Source: Nonomuraea jabiensis
GTDB taxonomy: Bacteria; Actinomycetota; Actinomycetes; Streptosporangiales; Streptosporangiaceae
NCBI RefSeq assembly: GCF_014204795.1
Contig: NZ_JACHMB010000001.1
Location: 7,638,501 to 7,702,500, forward strand
Reading direction: 5' to 3'
Length of the DNA stretch: 64,000 nucleotides
A program made the translations under genes and the position numbers. The notes under the pieces were generated by a model, which ran no database searches, was not told where the DNA came from, and saw nothing but the letters and a program-made list of their open reading frames with translations. Below, in pieces: positions 36,174 through 44,565 of the stretch. The first letter of the stretch is position 1. Each line of letters begins with the position of its first letter.

Positions 36174-36530
36174 TCAGGGGCGCTCGCCGGGCCGGGGCCA
36201 GCGGGCCTGCAGCTCGAGCTCGGCCTTGGCCATGGCGGCCTGCAGCTGGTCGGGGCTGCCGGCCTCGAGGACGGTGCAGCGGAGGGGGTCGCGGCATTCG
36301 AAGGCGGTGTAGGCCTGCCGCCAGGCTCCCCAGGTGATGACCCAGCCCGGCCACCGCGCCTGCAGGGCGTCCAGGTCGCGATCGACGGCGGCCGATTCGG
36401 GGGTGCCGGCGTCCTGCCGCGGGGGCGGTTGGGCGGGTCGGCCGCGCGAGCGGCGATGGCGGGGTCGCTGCGGTCTGTCTGTGGGCTCTTCCCGGTCGGG
36501 CGGCGGCTCTGACGGCATGGGTGCTGGCAT
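36174..36530 (-). CDS. Small hypothetical protein divergent from XRE regulator
   Basis: A 118-residue protein. The first half is Pro/Arg-rich and probably disordered (PSEPPPDREEPTDRPQRPRHRRSRGR); the second half (DLDALQARWPGWVITWGAWRQAYTAFECRDP...DQLQAAMAKAELELQ) looks structured and contains several Trp. I believe similar C-terminal domains accompany XRE/DUF5753 regulators in actinomycetes, but the function is unknown. Start ATG 36530 is chosen because GGAGAT lies just upstream; an ATG at 36542 is possible. Confidence 0.6.
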   Translation of the reverse strand: MPAPMPSEPPPDREEPTDRPQRPRHRRSRGRPAQPPPRQDAGTPESAAVDRDLDALQARWPGWVITWGAWRQAYTAFECRDPLRCTVLEAGSPDQLQAAMAKAELELQARWPRPGERP

Positions 36531-36831
36531 CAGGATCTCCATCGAGGGGGTAGATCGTGGTGCGTGCGGGAGACTTATCGTTCCCACTGGCATTCCCCGA
36601 TGCAAGCACGTCTGCACATGCATTCCAAGAAAATTGCATATGCACGTGCACGGGCTGTGTGCTGAAAGAAGGAAAGGGAAGGAAGGTCCCATTTACAATG
36701 GCATGTCGGCTTCTGTGTTGTATGGGGTGAAGTGTGCGGCGCCGAATATCGGCGCATGGTCGGAAGGGGCATGAAACAGTAGGTAACGTAAGGAACAATG
36801 AGTGTGTCTCGCCCGGCAAAAAGGATCGATG
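36531..36831. other. Gene-free, AT-rich divergent regulatory region with TGCA palindromes
   Basis: About 300 bp between the small hypothetical gene and the XRE regulator. Base composition is distinctly lower in GC than the surroundings. It contains TGCACATGCA (36613-36622), the perfect palindrome TGCATATGCA (36635-36644) and the overlapping TGCACGTGCA (36641-36650). These could be regulator sites. No convincing RNA gene or small reading frame was seen. Confidence 0.5.
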
Positions 36832-37737
36832 ATGATCGTTGCAGAGCCTGACGGAGACGGCGTCCCCGCTGGCGTCGTACGTGGTGCCCGAAGCGGGCCG
36901 ACCGCGTTGCGGATCATGGTGGGCACGCAGCTGCGCCGGCTGCGCGAGGCCAAGGGCATCACCGGCGAGCAGGCCGCCGACACCATCCGCGCCAGCCACT
37001 CCAAGATCAGCCGGATGGAGCTGGGCCGCAGCCCCTTCAAGCAGCGCGACGTGGCCGATCTGCTTACCCTGTACGGCATCACCGCCCCCGACGAGCGGGA
37101 GAAGGTGCTGGAGCTGGCCCGCCAGGCCAGCGCCCCGGGCTGGTGGCACCAGTACAGCGACGTGCTTCCCGGCTGGTTCGAGCCCTACCTCGGGCTGGAG
37201 CAGGCGGCCCGCACGATCCGCAACTACGAGGCGCAGTCCGTGCACGGCCTGCTGCAGTGCGAGCCGTACGCGCGGGCCGTCATCGGCATCCAGTACGGCG
37301 ACGCCGACCCCGACGACCTCGATCGCCGGGTGGCGATGCGGATGCGCCGCCAGGACCTGCTCACCGACAGCGACGCGCCCACCCTGTGGGCGATCATGGA
37401 CGAAGCGGTGCTGACCCGGCCGATCGGCGGCCGCGACGTCCAGCGGGCCCAGCTGGAGCACCTGCTCGCGGTCTGCGACCTGCCGAACGTCACCCTGCAG
37501 ATCGTGCCCTTCCACATCGGCGGGCACGCGGCGGTGGGCGGCCCGTTCACGCTCTTACGCTTCGACGCCCCCGACCTGCCCGACGTGGTCTATCTGGAGC
37601 ACCTCACCAGCGCGATGTACCTGGACAAGCCCACCGACATCGACAGCTACAGCAAGGTGATGAACACCTTGACCATCCAGGCCGCTCCGAAGGAGGCGAC
37701 TCCGGCGCTGCTCAAGGGCATGCTCGAAGAGCTCTGA
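36832..37737 (+). CDS. XRE-family regulator with DUF5753 domain
   Basis: A 301-residue protein. The N-terminal helix-turn-helix (residues about 27-80) contains LGTQLRRLRE-like VGTQLRRLREAKGITGEQAADTI and HSKISRMELGR. The rest is the DUF5753 domain (PGWFEPYLGLEQAARTIRNYEAQSVHGLLQ ... PIGGRDVQRAQLEHLL ... PFTLLRFDAPDLPDVVYLEHLTSAMYLD). Such regulators are abundant in actinomycetes and are usually followed by a small DUF397 gene; none follows here. The start ATG 36832 has AAGGA six bases upstream. Targets unknown; it is divergent from the gene at 36174-36530. Confidence 0.88.
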   Translation: MIVAEPDGDGVPAGVVRGARSGPTALRIMVGTQLRRLREAKGITGEQAADTIRASHSKISRMELGRSPFKQRDVADLLTLYGITAPDEREKVLELARQASAPGWWHQYSDVLPGWFEPYLGLEQAARTIRNYEAQSVHGLLQCEPYARAVIGIQYGDADPDDLDRRVAMRMRRQDLLTDSDAPTLWAIMDEAVLTRPIGGRDVQRAQLEHLLAVCDLPNVTLQIVPFHIGGHAAVGGPFTLLRFDAPDLPDVVYLEHLTSAMYLDKPTDIDSYSKVMNTLTIQAAPKEATPALLKGMLEEL

Positions 37738-37741
37738 GCGG

Positions 37742-38527
37742 CTAGCGTGCCACGTCGCGGGCGGCCGTGTGCCAGCCGGTCGCCCTGCGCGCCAGAGCGC
37801 CGAAGCCGAGGAAGACGGCCAGCCCGAGCAGGGACGCCAGGGCGACCGCCGCGAACAGCTGCTCGGACTGCAGCCGGGAGCGGTAGAGGTCGATGAGCGT
37901 GCCGATGCCCGGCTCGCCCTGCCGGAAGAAGAAGTCCCCGACCACCGCCCCGATGACCGACAGGCCGGCGGAGATGCGCAGGCCGGTGAGGAGGTGGGGC
38001 AGCGCCGCCGGCAACTCGAGCTTCCACAGCCGGGCCGCCCACCCGGCCCGCGCCAGCGTGAACAGGTCGTGGTGGCTCTCCTCCACCGACCGCAGCCCGA
38101 ACAGCGTGTTGGTCACGATCGGGAACAGCGCGATCAGCGCGCAGACCAGGACGCGGGTGAAGAAGCCGAACCCGAACCAGAACCCGAAGAGCGGCACCAG
38201 CGCCAGGACCGGAATCGTCTGCAGGATCACGAGGTACGGGTGCAGCGACCGCTCCAGCCACCTCGCCCGCGCCATGGCGATCGCGCACACGACGCCGGTC
38301 ACGCCCGCGATCGCCAGGCCCAGCAGCGCGACCTGGCCGGACAGCAGCAGGCCGGCCAGCAGCTCGGCGCGGTTGACGGGGTCGAGGAGCCCCACCCGCA
38401 CCACGGCGTCCGGCGGGGGCAGCAGGAACCGCCGGTCCGGGGTCAGCAGCACGTACGTGACCGCGTACCACAGGGCGATCACCAGGACGAAGACGATCAG
38501 CGGCGGAACCCACCGCAGCCACCTCAT
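37742..38527 (-). CDS. NitT/TauT-type ABC transporter permease
   Basis: A 261-residue inner-membrane permease with six helices. The permease loop contains ARLWKLELPAALPHLLTGLRISAG, the EAA-like motif of the SsuC/TauC/NrtB family. The start overlaps the ATPase gene by four bases. The operon consists of binding protein, ATPase and permease in that order, as usual for import of small organic anions, pyrimidines or sulfonates. Confidence 0.9.
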   Translation of the reverse strand: MRWLRWVPPLIVFVLVIALWYAVTYVLLTPDRRFLLPPPDAVVRVGLLDPVNRAELLAGLLLSGQVALLGLAIAGVTGVVCAIAMARARWLERSLHPYLVILQTIPVLALVPLFGFWFGFGFFTRVLVCALIALFPIVTNTLFGLRSVEESHHDLFTLARAGWAARLWKLELPAALPHLLTGLRISAGLSVIGAVVGDFFFRQGEPGIGTLIDLYRSRLQSEQLFAAVALASLLGLAVFLGFGALARRATGWHTAARDVAR

Positions 38528-39303
38528 GCGGCCGCCCCCCTCAGCCAGGCCGACACCTGGCCCGCGATCCGCGCGAAGTCAGGGCTGAAGCGCAGCTCGG
38601 GCGGGCGAGGGTAGGGGAACGGCACGTCGCAGGCGCCCACGATCCGCCCCGGCCGTTCCGACAGCACGATGATCCTCGTGGCCAGGAAGACGGCCTCGCC
38701 GACGGAGTGGGTGACGAACACCGCGGCGAAGCGGCGCAGGCCGAACAGGCGCAGCAGCTCCGACTGCAGCCGCTCGCGCGTGATCTCGTCCAGCGTGCCG
38801 AACGGCTCGTCGAGCAGGAGCAGGTCGGGCTGGACGGCGAGGGCACGGGCCAGCGACACCCTCATCCGCATCCCGCCCGACAGGGTCCGGGGACGGTGGT
38901 GCGCGAAGTCGGCCAGCCCCACCAGCTCGATCGCCTCGTCCGCGCGCCGCCGCCGCTCCGCCCTGGACAGCCCGCGCAGCTCGCCGAGCAGCTCCACGTT
39001 GGCGCGGACGGTGCGCCACGGCAGCAGGGCATGGTCCTGGAAGACGTAGCCCACGGACGCGGTGTCCCGGCGCACCGAGCCCTCGGTGGCGTCGGTCAGC
39101 CCCGCGGCCAGGCGCAGGAGGGTGCTCTTGCCGCACCCGGAAGGGCCGACCACCGCGACGAACTGGCCGGGGGCGACGGTCAGATCGATCTTGTCCAGCG
39201 CGTGCGTGCCGTCGTCGTAGCGCTTGCCCGCACCGGAGAACGACAGCGCGGAGGTGGCGGCCTGACCGGGCACCCGGCCACTGGACCACGTCGGACAGGA
39301 CAC
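38524..39303 (-). CDS. NitT/TauT-type ABC transporter ATPase
   Basis: A 259-residue ATPase. Walker A is GPSGCGKST (K59), the signature is LSGGMRMRVSLARAL, Walker B is LLLLDEP and the switch His is in VFVTHSV. It energises the adjacent permease. GTG 39303 is taken as the start, with GGCGG at suitable spacing; the TTG at 39309 lacks space for a ribosome site. It starts 18 bp after the binding-protein stop. Confidence 0.9.
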   Translation of the reverse strand: MSCPTWSSGRVPGQAATSALSFSGAGKRYDDGTHALDKIDLTVAPGQFVAVVGPSGCGKSTLLRLAAGLTDATEGSVRRDTASVGYVFQDHALLPWRTVRANVELLGELRGLSRAERRRRADEAIELVGLADFAHHRPRTLSGGMRMRVSLARALAVQPDLLLLDEPFGTLDEITRERLQSELLRLFGLRRFAAVFVTHSVGEAVFLATRIIVLSERPGRIVGACDVPFPYPRPPELRFSPDFARIAGQVSAWLRGAAA

Positions 39304-39321
39304 GGGCAACCCGCCGTTCGG

Positions 39322-40521
39322 TCAGCCGGCGCGGTAGCCGATCTTCGGGTCGATGAAGTCGTTGGTGACCACGTCGGAGGGTCGCAGACCGTCCTTCACC
39401 GGCTTGTTCTGCTTGGCGAAGATCGGCTTGGTGATGTCGATCAGCCGCTGCACGCGGGCGGTGTCGAAGTTGCCGACGGTGTCGTCGGGGCCGTTGCCGG
39501 CCAGCTTGAGCGCCTTCATCTGCCGGACCGAGAACTCCGAGCTCGGCCTGGTGTACTGGGTGGCGACCTTGTACGCCTGGTTGAGCCGCAGGGTGAGATC
39601 GATCGTGGGGCCCGGCTCGGCCAGCACGTCGACCTGCGCCTGCTGGAAGATGGGGATGAGCTTGCGCAGGCACGGCGCGAGCTTCTGCCTGTCGGCCGGG
39701 CGGATCACCAGCGGGGGGCCGTAGTTGGGGTAGCCGGCGTCGTACACGAGCTGATACTTCACCGGCTTGCCCCACTGCGGCACGTCTTTTTCGTAGATGT
39801 ACGGCTCGGCGTTGGCATAGCCGGCCACCGCCGCCTTGCCCCCGGCGGCCACGAAATGGGACGGGGACCCGTCGTAGGATCCGTCCACCTGGCTGCGCTT
39901 CAGCAGCCCCGCCCCCACCAGATACTCCATGTAGGTGTTGCCGCCGAAGTAGAGCACCTTCGTGTCCGTCCGGCCGATGTCCTTGATGGTGTGGAAGGCG
40001 GGGTACGTGGCCGGGTCCCACAGGATGATCTGCGGGTGGATCTCCAGCAACGCCATGACCGCGAGGGTCGGCTGGGTGGCCGACATCTGGATGCCCTCGT
40101 CCATGCCGCCCAGGACGCCGAGGGTGATGCCGGGGTCGGTGTAGAGCTGCGCCGACGACTGGGTGAAGCCGATCGCCGGCCCGCCCGCCCGCAGCTCCAG
40201 CGTGACCCCGGTGTCCTTGCCCCGGACGACCAGCGGCGCGCTCACCCGCTTCCTGCCGACGTCGATGGCAGGGTTGGCGCCGAGCAGGTGGTACATCCCG
40301 CCCTCGACGGTGATGTGCGGCGTCCATTGGGTCTGCACCACGACGGTGGCCGGGCAGACGCCGCGCAGGTCGGTCGGGTCGTTGGGATCCCCCGACGCCG
40401 CCGGTTTCTGCTGGGGCGCCTGTTGCGTGCCGGTGCACGCCGCGAGCAGGAGGAACAGCGCGGCTATCGCTGTGGCCCTCGCCGTGTTACGTCCCGCATG
40501 CCGTGGCCGGCGCACGCGCAT
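39322..40521 (-). CDS. ABC transporter substrate-binding lipoprotein (NitT/TauT-like)
   Basis: A 399-residue lipoprotein; lipobox LAAC with C29. The mature protein has the NMT1/SsuA-like alternation (VQTQWTPHITVEGGMYHLLG ... HPQIILWDPATYPAFHTIKDIG ... YANAEPYIYEKD). The W-T-P-H-x2-x2-GG-Y motif at the start and the ANAEPYIY block resemble thiamine-precursor or nitrate/taurine-type binding proteins, but the ligand is unknown. The gene is first in the operon, behind a good promoter (40549-40576). It is longer than typical SsuA proteins (about 310-330 residues). Confidence 0.82.
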   Translation of the reverse strand: MRVRRPRHAGRNTARATAIAALFLLLAACTGTQQAPQQKPAASGDPNDPTDLRGVCPATVVVQTQWTPHITVEGGMYHLLGANPAIDVGRKRVSAPLVVRGKDTGVTLELRAGGPAIGFTQSSAQLYTDPGITLGVLGGMDEGIQMSATQPTLAVMALLEIHPQIILWDPATYPAFHTIKDIGRTDTKVLYFGGNTYMEYLVGAGLLKRSQVDGSYDGSPSHFVAAGGKAAVAGYANAEPYIYEKDVPQWGKPVKYQLVYDAGYPNYGPPLVIRPADRQKLAPCLRKLIPIFQQAQVDVLAEPGPTIDLTLRLNQAYKVATQYTRPSSEFSVRQMKALKLAGNGPDDTVGNFDTARVQRLIDITKPIFAKQNKPVKDGLRPSDVVTNDFIDPKIGYRAG

Positions 40522-40548
40522 GGTGCCATCCTTCCGATGTGCGGCGAT

Positions 40549-40576
40549 TGCATATTCGCGGCAGAAACCATGTCAA
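40549..40576 (-). promoter_or_regulatory. Promoter of the NitT/TauT-type operon
   Basis: On the minus strand TTGACA (40576-40571), a perfect -35 box, then 16 bp and TATGCA (40554-40549). It is 28 bp before the binding-protein start codon. Confidence 0.55.
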
Positions 40577-40679
40577 GCGCTGATCCGATATTCCTGGTCC
40601 TGCGCGAGCGGAAGACAATTCCCGGAACTTACCATGCTTTGTCGAGCGCCCGGCATTTCTGGTGAGCGCTTACGGGTGA

Positions 40680-40698
40680 AACACCCTCTGTGGGTGTT
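40680..40698. terminator. Short hairpin AACACCC/GGGTGTT
   Basis: Seven-bp perfect stem AACACCC (40680-40686) and GGGTGTT (40692-40698) with a 5-base loop, followed by TT. It could end transcription in either direction, but there is no gene reading into it. It might instead be a leader hairpin ahead of the methyltransferase gene. Confidence 0.4.
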
Positions 40699-40825
40699 TT
40701 GTCCAGTCGTGTGAGATTCAGATTCGGGAGAAGTGCACTAACGGCTTCTTCGTTGCAAATGGGTATGATCACCTCACGGGTGCGTCGCCGCCGGGGACCT
40801 TATGCTCAAGCCTGGAGACCTCTGA

Positions 40826-41632
40826 ATGACAACGGACAACTCGACCACGGACCGGTGGCCGCCGGAGATCGACACGACCGTTGCCCACTCGGCGCGGGTC
40901 TGGAACTACTGGCTGGGCGGCAAGGACCACTACGCGGTGGACCGGGAAGTCGGCGACCGGTTGAGCCGGATAAATCCGGACATCGCGTTGACGGCCCGCG
41001 CCGACCGCGCCTTCCTCCACCGCTCCGTACGCCATCTGGTGGCCGAGGCGGGGGTACGGCAGTTCCTGGACATCGGCACCGGGCTGCCCACGGCCGGCAA
41101 CACGCACGAGATCGCCCAGGCGCTGGCTCCGGAGACGCGCGTCGTCTACGTCGACAACGACCCCGTCGTCCTCGCCCACGCCAAAGCCCTGCTCGTGGGC
41201 ACGCCGGAGGGCAGGACCAACTACATCCAGGCAGACCTCCACGACCCGGACACCATCCTGGGAGCGGCCGCCGACACGCTCGACTTCACCCGGCCGATCG
41301 CGATCATGCTGCTGGGGATCCTGCACTTCGTCAACGACGACGACGAGGCGTACGGGATCGTCAAACGCCTGCTCGACGCCGTCCCCTCCGGCAGCCACCT
41401 GGCGCTCGTCCACATCACCGCGTTCTTCAACCCGGAGGCGAAGCGCGAGGAGGTGCGGCACTGGAACGAGCACGGCACGCCCAAGCTGACCATCCGCACG
41501 CCCGAGCAGATCGGGCGCTTCTTCGACGGCCTGGAGATCCTGCCCCCCGGCGTCGTCTCCACCACGCGATGGCGCCCCGACATCGACGACGTCCCGGAAG
41601 TGGATGGATTCTGCGGGGTCGGCAGGAAGTAG
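40826..41632 (+). CDS. SAM-dependent methyltransferase of the actinomycete PF04672 type
   Basis: A 268-residue protein. The family's opening block (PEIDTTVAHSARVWNYWLGGKDHYAVDREVGDRL) is present, followed by the SAM-binding motif FLDIGTGLPTAGNTHEIAQ and VYVDNDPVVLAHAKALL. These proteins are numerous in Streptomyces and relatives, substrate mostly unknown. The start ATG 40826 gives the usual family length. It is a single gene between a divergent ABC operon and a secreted protein gene. Confidence 0.88.
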   Translation: MTTDNSTTDRWPPEIDTTVAHSARVWNYWLGGKDHYAVDREVGDRLSRINPDIALTARADRAFLHRSVRHLVAEAGVRQFLDIGTGLPTAGNTHEIAQALAPETRVVYVDNDPVVLAHAKALLVGTPEGRTNYIQADLHDPDTILGAAADTLDFTRPIAIMLLGILHFVNDDDEAYGIVKRLLDAVPSGSHLALVHITAFFNPEAKREEVRHWNEHGTPKLTIRTPEQIGRFFDGLEILPPGVVSTTRWRPDIDDVPEVDGFCGVGRK

Positions 41633-41655
41633 GGCGGCGGGCCGTGCGTAGTACG

Positions 41656-41670
41656 CGTGAAACTTTCACG
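41656..41670. promoter_or_regulatory. CGTGAAA-C-TTTCACG inverted repeat
   Basis: Perfect inverted repeat with 7-bp arms around one C, in the 233-bp gap between the methyltransferase and the small secreted protein. Its core GAAACTTTC is identical to that of the operator at 21781-21799, though the outer bases differ. It may bind a related ROK-type regulator. The rest of the gap shows nothing clear. Confidence 0.45.
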
Positions 41671-41865
41671 GAGGGGAATCGGCGGCCGGTGCGCTCCGGC
41701 CACCCCATAACCGCCGGTGGAAGGAGAGATCGCCCCCCTTATCAGCCGGGCGTTCGGCCACGTTAGCGCCTGCCCGATTCCGGCCCGAGGAATCCTCTAG
41801 TGGACGGCCCGGCGGCCGCCAGCGCAGGGTGATGCCGACGCCACGTCAGACAGAAGGGGACGGAA

Positions 41866-42342
41866 TTGTTACCCGACATCCTGCGACGCCGCACGACCAG
41901 GCTCCTGACCGTCGTTCTCGCGCTGCTGGCCGCGGTCGCCCTGCCGGCCGTGCCGGCTTCGGCCACCGCCCAGGTCCCGATCTTCCTGGAGGTACGCGGG
42001 GACAACAGCCAGAAGCTGGCCGGCATCTACGGCTGGATCGAGTTCAACGACAGCACGACGTACACCTACCAGTTCTACCTGTGCCGCGAGTCGAGCTACA
42101 GCGCCGCCGGCGGGTACGTCCTGATCAACGACCGCGCCACCCTCCGCGCCTCGTACAGCCTGAACTACGGGAACACGAACATAGCCGAGTGCAAGTATCC
42201 GGCCCAGCTGTACGGCACGACGGATGCCGTCGGCGGCACCGTCAGGAACGTCACGATCGAGGTGGAGGGCGTCAACTTCAACGGCCAGAACCAGGCCACC
42301 TGGAAGAGGAGGTCGTCCACCTACGACAACCCCTTCAACTGA
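41866..42342 (+). CDS. Small secreted protein of unknown function
   Basis: A 158-residue protein with a signal peptide (hydrophobic LLTVVLALLAAVALPAVPASA, cleavage near residue 34). The mature part is beta-rich (VPIFLEVRGDNSQKLAGIYGWIEFND, TYTYQFYLCRESSYSAAGGYV) with two Cys likely forming a disulfide. No family recognised. The TTG start at 41866 has AGAAGGGGACGG upstream. The end overlaps the convergent LacI gene by 8 bp. Confidence 0.65.
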   Translation: MLPDILRRRTTRLLTVVLALLAAVALPAVPASATAQVPIFLEVRGDNSQKLAGIYGWIEFNDSTTYTYQFYLCRESSYSAAGGYVLINDRATLRASYSLNYGNTNIAECKYPAQLYGTTDAVGGTVRNVTIEVEGVNFNGQNQATWKRRSSTYDNPFN

Positions 42343-43381
42343 CGATCCTCTCGCCCACCGATCCGCGCACCACGATGTGCGTGCCCAGGATGACGTGCTG
42401 CGGCCGGCCGAGGTCCAGGGCCAGCCGCACGGCGGTGCGGCCCAGCTCCTCGGTGGGAATGTGCACCGTGGTGAGCCCGGGGACCAGGTCGGCGGCGAGC
42501 GGGATGTCGTCGTAGCCGGCGACCGACACGTCCTCGGGCACGCGCAGGCCCGCCTCGCGCAGCGCGGCCAGCACGCCGGCGGCGACCATGTCGGTGCCCG
42601 CGAAGATCGCGGTGAACTCCGTCCCCGCCGCCAGCAGCCGCCTGGTCCCCTCGTAACCCCCGTCGCGGGAGAATTCGCCGGGCAGGACGAGGCCCGGATC
42701 GCAGGGGACGCCGTGGTCCGCGTGCGCGCGGCGGAAGCCGGCCACGCGGTCGATCTTGGTGGTGTTCTGGTCGCCGGCGGTGGCGGCGCCGAGGTAGACG
42801 ATCCGGCGGTGGCCGCGGGAGAGCAGGTGGCCGGTCATGGCGTACGCGCCGGCCTCGTTGTCGTACTCGACGACGGTGGTCGGCACGTCGTCGCCGAGCG
42901 GCGGGCGCCCGCACAGCACGAGCCGGGAGCCCGCCTTGTCCAGGGCGTGCGCGAAGTGCGACATGCGCGCGCGGTAGGCGTCGTCGGCCGAGCCGCCGCC
43001 GACCAGGATCACCGCGTCGGCACGCTGCTCGCGCATGGCCTCGACGACCGCCAGCTCGCGCGCCGGGTCGCCGTGCGTGGCGCACACCAGGCACAGCCGG
43101 CCCTCTTCGGTGGCCTGCTGCTCGACGCCCTTGGCGACGTAGGCGAAGGAGGGCCCGGTGACGTCGTCGAGCACGAAGGCGACCATCTTGGTGCCGGCTC
43201 CGGACAGGGCGCGGGCGTGCACGTTGAGGACGTAGTCCAGCTCGCGCATGGCCCGCAGCACGCGGGCGCGGGTGGCCTGCGCGACCGGATAGTCCCCTTT
43301 GAGCACCCGGGAGACCGTGGACGCGGAGACCCCGGCGCGGGCGGCGACGTCCCGGATGGTGGCCCGCTCCAGGTCATCCAC
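42335..43381 (-). CDS. LacI-family transcriptional regulator
   Basis: A 348-residue regulator. The helix-turn-helix is ATIRDVAARAGVSASTVSRVLKG with the hinge-helix region LDYVLNVHARALSG; the sugar-binding domain follows (MVAFVLDDVTGPSFAYVAKG ... FTAIFAGTDMVAAGVL ... DVSVAGYDDIPLAADLVPGLTTVHIP). GTG 43381 gives normal LacI length; a TTG at 43447 with AAAGGTG upstream would add a KLTPRKLAPPKP tail and is also possible. It lies downstream of the dehydrogenase and GH36 remnant. It is the likely repressor of the operators at 45572, 45740, 57713 and 57912. Confidence 0.9.
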   Translation of the reverse strand: MDDLERATIRDVAARAGVSASTVSRVLKGDYPVAQATRARVLRAMRELDYVLNVHARALSGAGTKMVAFVLDDVTGPSFAYVAKGVEQQATEEGRLCLVCATHGDPARELAVVEAMREQRADAVILVGGGSADDAYRARMSHFAHALDKAGSRLVLCGRPPLGDDVPTTVVEYDNEAGAYAMTGHLLSRGHRRIVYLGAATAGDQNTTKIDRVAGFRRAHADHGVPCDPGLVLPGEFSRDGGYEGTRRLLAAGTEFTAIFAGTDMVAAGVLAALREAGLRVPEDVSVAGYDDIPLAADLVPGLTTVHIPTEELGRTAVRLALDLGRPQHVILGTHIVVRGSVGERIVS

Positions 43382-43431
43382 GGGCGCCGCTTCCCGCGCG
43401 GCGGGCTTCGGTGGCGCCAGCTTTCGTGGCG

Positions 43432-44565
43432 TCAGCTTCCGTGGCAAGGCGCACCTTTCGTCAGGCGGAGCAGCGCCGCGGAGTACGGCTCGGGCAGCAC
43501 GACGCCGATCGTGCCCGCCCGCCAGCCGGCCTCGATCGCGGAGGGGAAGAGCGGGGTCACCTCGCAACCGCAGGGCCAGGGCAGCCGCGGTAGCTCTTGT
43601 AGACGCCGATCGCCTCGGCGACCTCGGCCAGCCGGTCCGGGGGCAGCAGGTCGAGGCGGCCGCTGAGGTGGATGCGGCCGAGCATCGCGGTGACCATGGA
43701 CCAGGCGACCTGCTCGGCGGGGTAGGCCCACATCGCGCCCTGCTCCGGCGGTACCGCGGCGGGCGCGGCGGCGGCGACGGCGGGCAGCAGCAGCTCGTCC
43801 TGCTGGTCGGTGAGCGAGGCGATGGAGTGCCTGTCCAGGGTGGCGCCGTCCAGCCGCATGCCGCCGGCCGCGCAGGACTCGATCACCAGGCCGGGGTGGC
43901 GCTCCAGCAGGCGCTCGACCCAGGCCAGGTAGGCGCGGTTGTGTTCTAGCAGCCGGTCGGCCGGGCCGAGGTCGATGTTGTAGTCGAACGTGAAGTAGCC
44001 GATGCCGTGCTCGCGGACCAGCCGGTCGGCGACCTCGGGCTCCAGCCACAGCCCGGGGACCATGCCGTGGCCCTTGATCGCGTCGATGACCTCGCCGAGT
44101 CCTCCGGGGAAGCGCACGGTGGACGGCTCCCACGCGCCGACCGTTCATGAAGTCGTTGAAGACCACCGGCAGCTCGGCGTTGTCGCGGTGCGGCCGGCGG
44201 ACGGCCCGGCGGTAGGCGGTCAGGGCGGCCACGGGGTCGCCGGCCACGGTGAACGCGGCGGCCGCCGTGGTGAAGCTCTCGCCCGGCGCCAGCCGGACCG
44301 ACCAGCCGTGCTCGCGCTGCGACGGTCCCGACAGCGCCAGGTAGACGTCGTCGAACCGGTCCTCGGCGTGATGGCTCTCGTAGCGCAACTTCAGCCCGTC
44401 CACGTGCCGCTCGCCGGCCGTGCCGTTCCTGCCCCGGCCGGTCACCTCGATCTGCACCACCGGCAGCGCCGAGCGGCCGTTGCCCCGGAACGGGCCGATC
44501 GCCGGCAGCCGGGGCGGCGCTCCGGCGGTCAGGTCGAGGACGAGGTCGCGCCAGGTCAGCTCCAT
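43432..44565 (-). pseudogene. Decayed GH36-type alpha-galactosidase
   Basis: Three reading-frame pieces together cover a GH36 enzyme with internal losses. The N-terminal piece (ATG 44565) runs to LPVVFNDFMN. At about 44140 the frame shifts and continues VGAWEPSTVRFPGGLGEV; the usual 40-50 residues between FND-x-MN and this block, including the first catalytic-site strand, are missing. LWLEPEVADRLVREHGIGYFTFDYNIDLG has an in-frame loss between EPEV and DRLV but keeps the nucleophile-type FDYN. After YKSYRG (about 43590) the frame shifts again into VTPLFPSAIE ... PEPYSAALLRL, skipping the linker to the C-terminal domain. Its start overlaps the dehydrogenase stop (ATGA), so it was once part of that operon. 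Confidence 0.85.

Larger units (their letters stand above)
40522..40825. other. Gene-free divergent region between ABC importer and methyltransferase
   Basis: Contains the importer promoter on the left, a hairpin in the middle (40680-40698) and a TATGAT -10-like element (40764-40769) 57 bp before the methyltransferase start. No coding sequence or recognised riboswitch is seen. Confidence 0.5.

Noticed and set aside
40680..40698. Possible riboswitch or small RNA ending in the AACACCC/GGGTGTT hairpin
   Set aside because: No conserved aptamer features could be recognised and no promoter-proximal start was evident, so only a weak hairpin/terminator call is kept.
43382..43447. Extended N-terminus for the LacI regulator from TTG 43447
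   Set aside because: The added Lys/Pro repeat tail is atypical of LacI proteins and appears to derive from the 15-bp quasi-repeat there, though the ribosome site is good. GTG 43381 was kept as the start.
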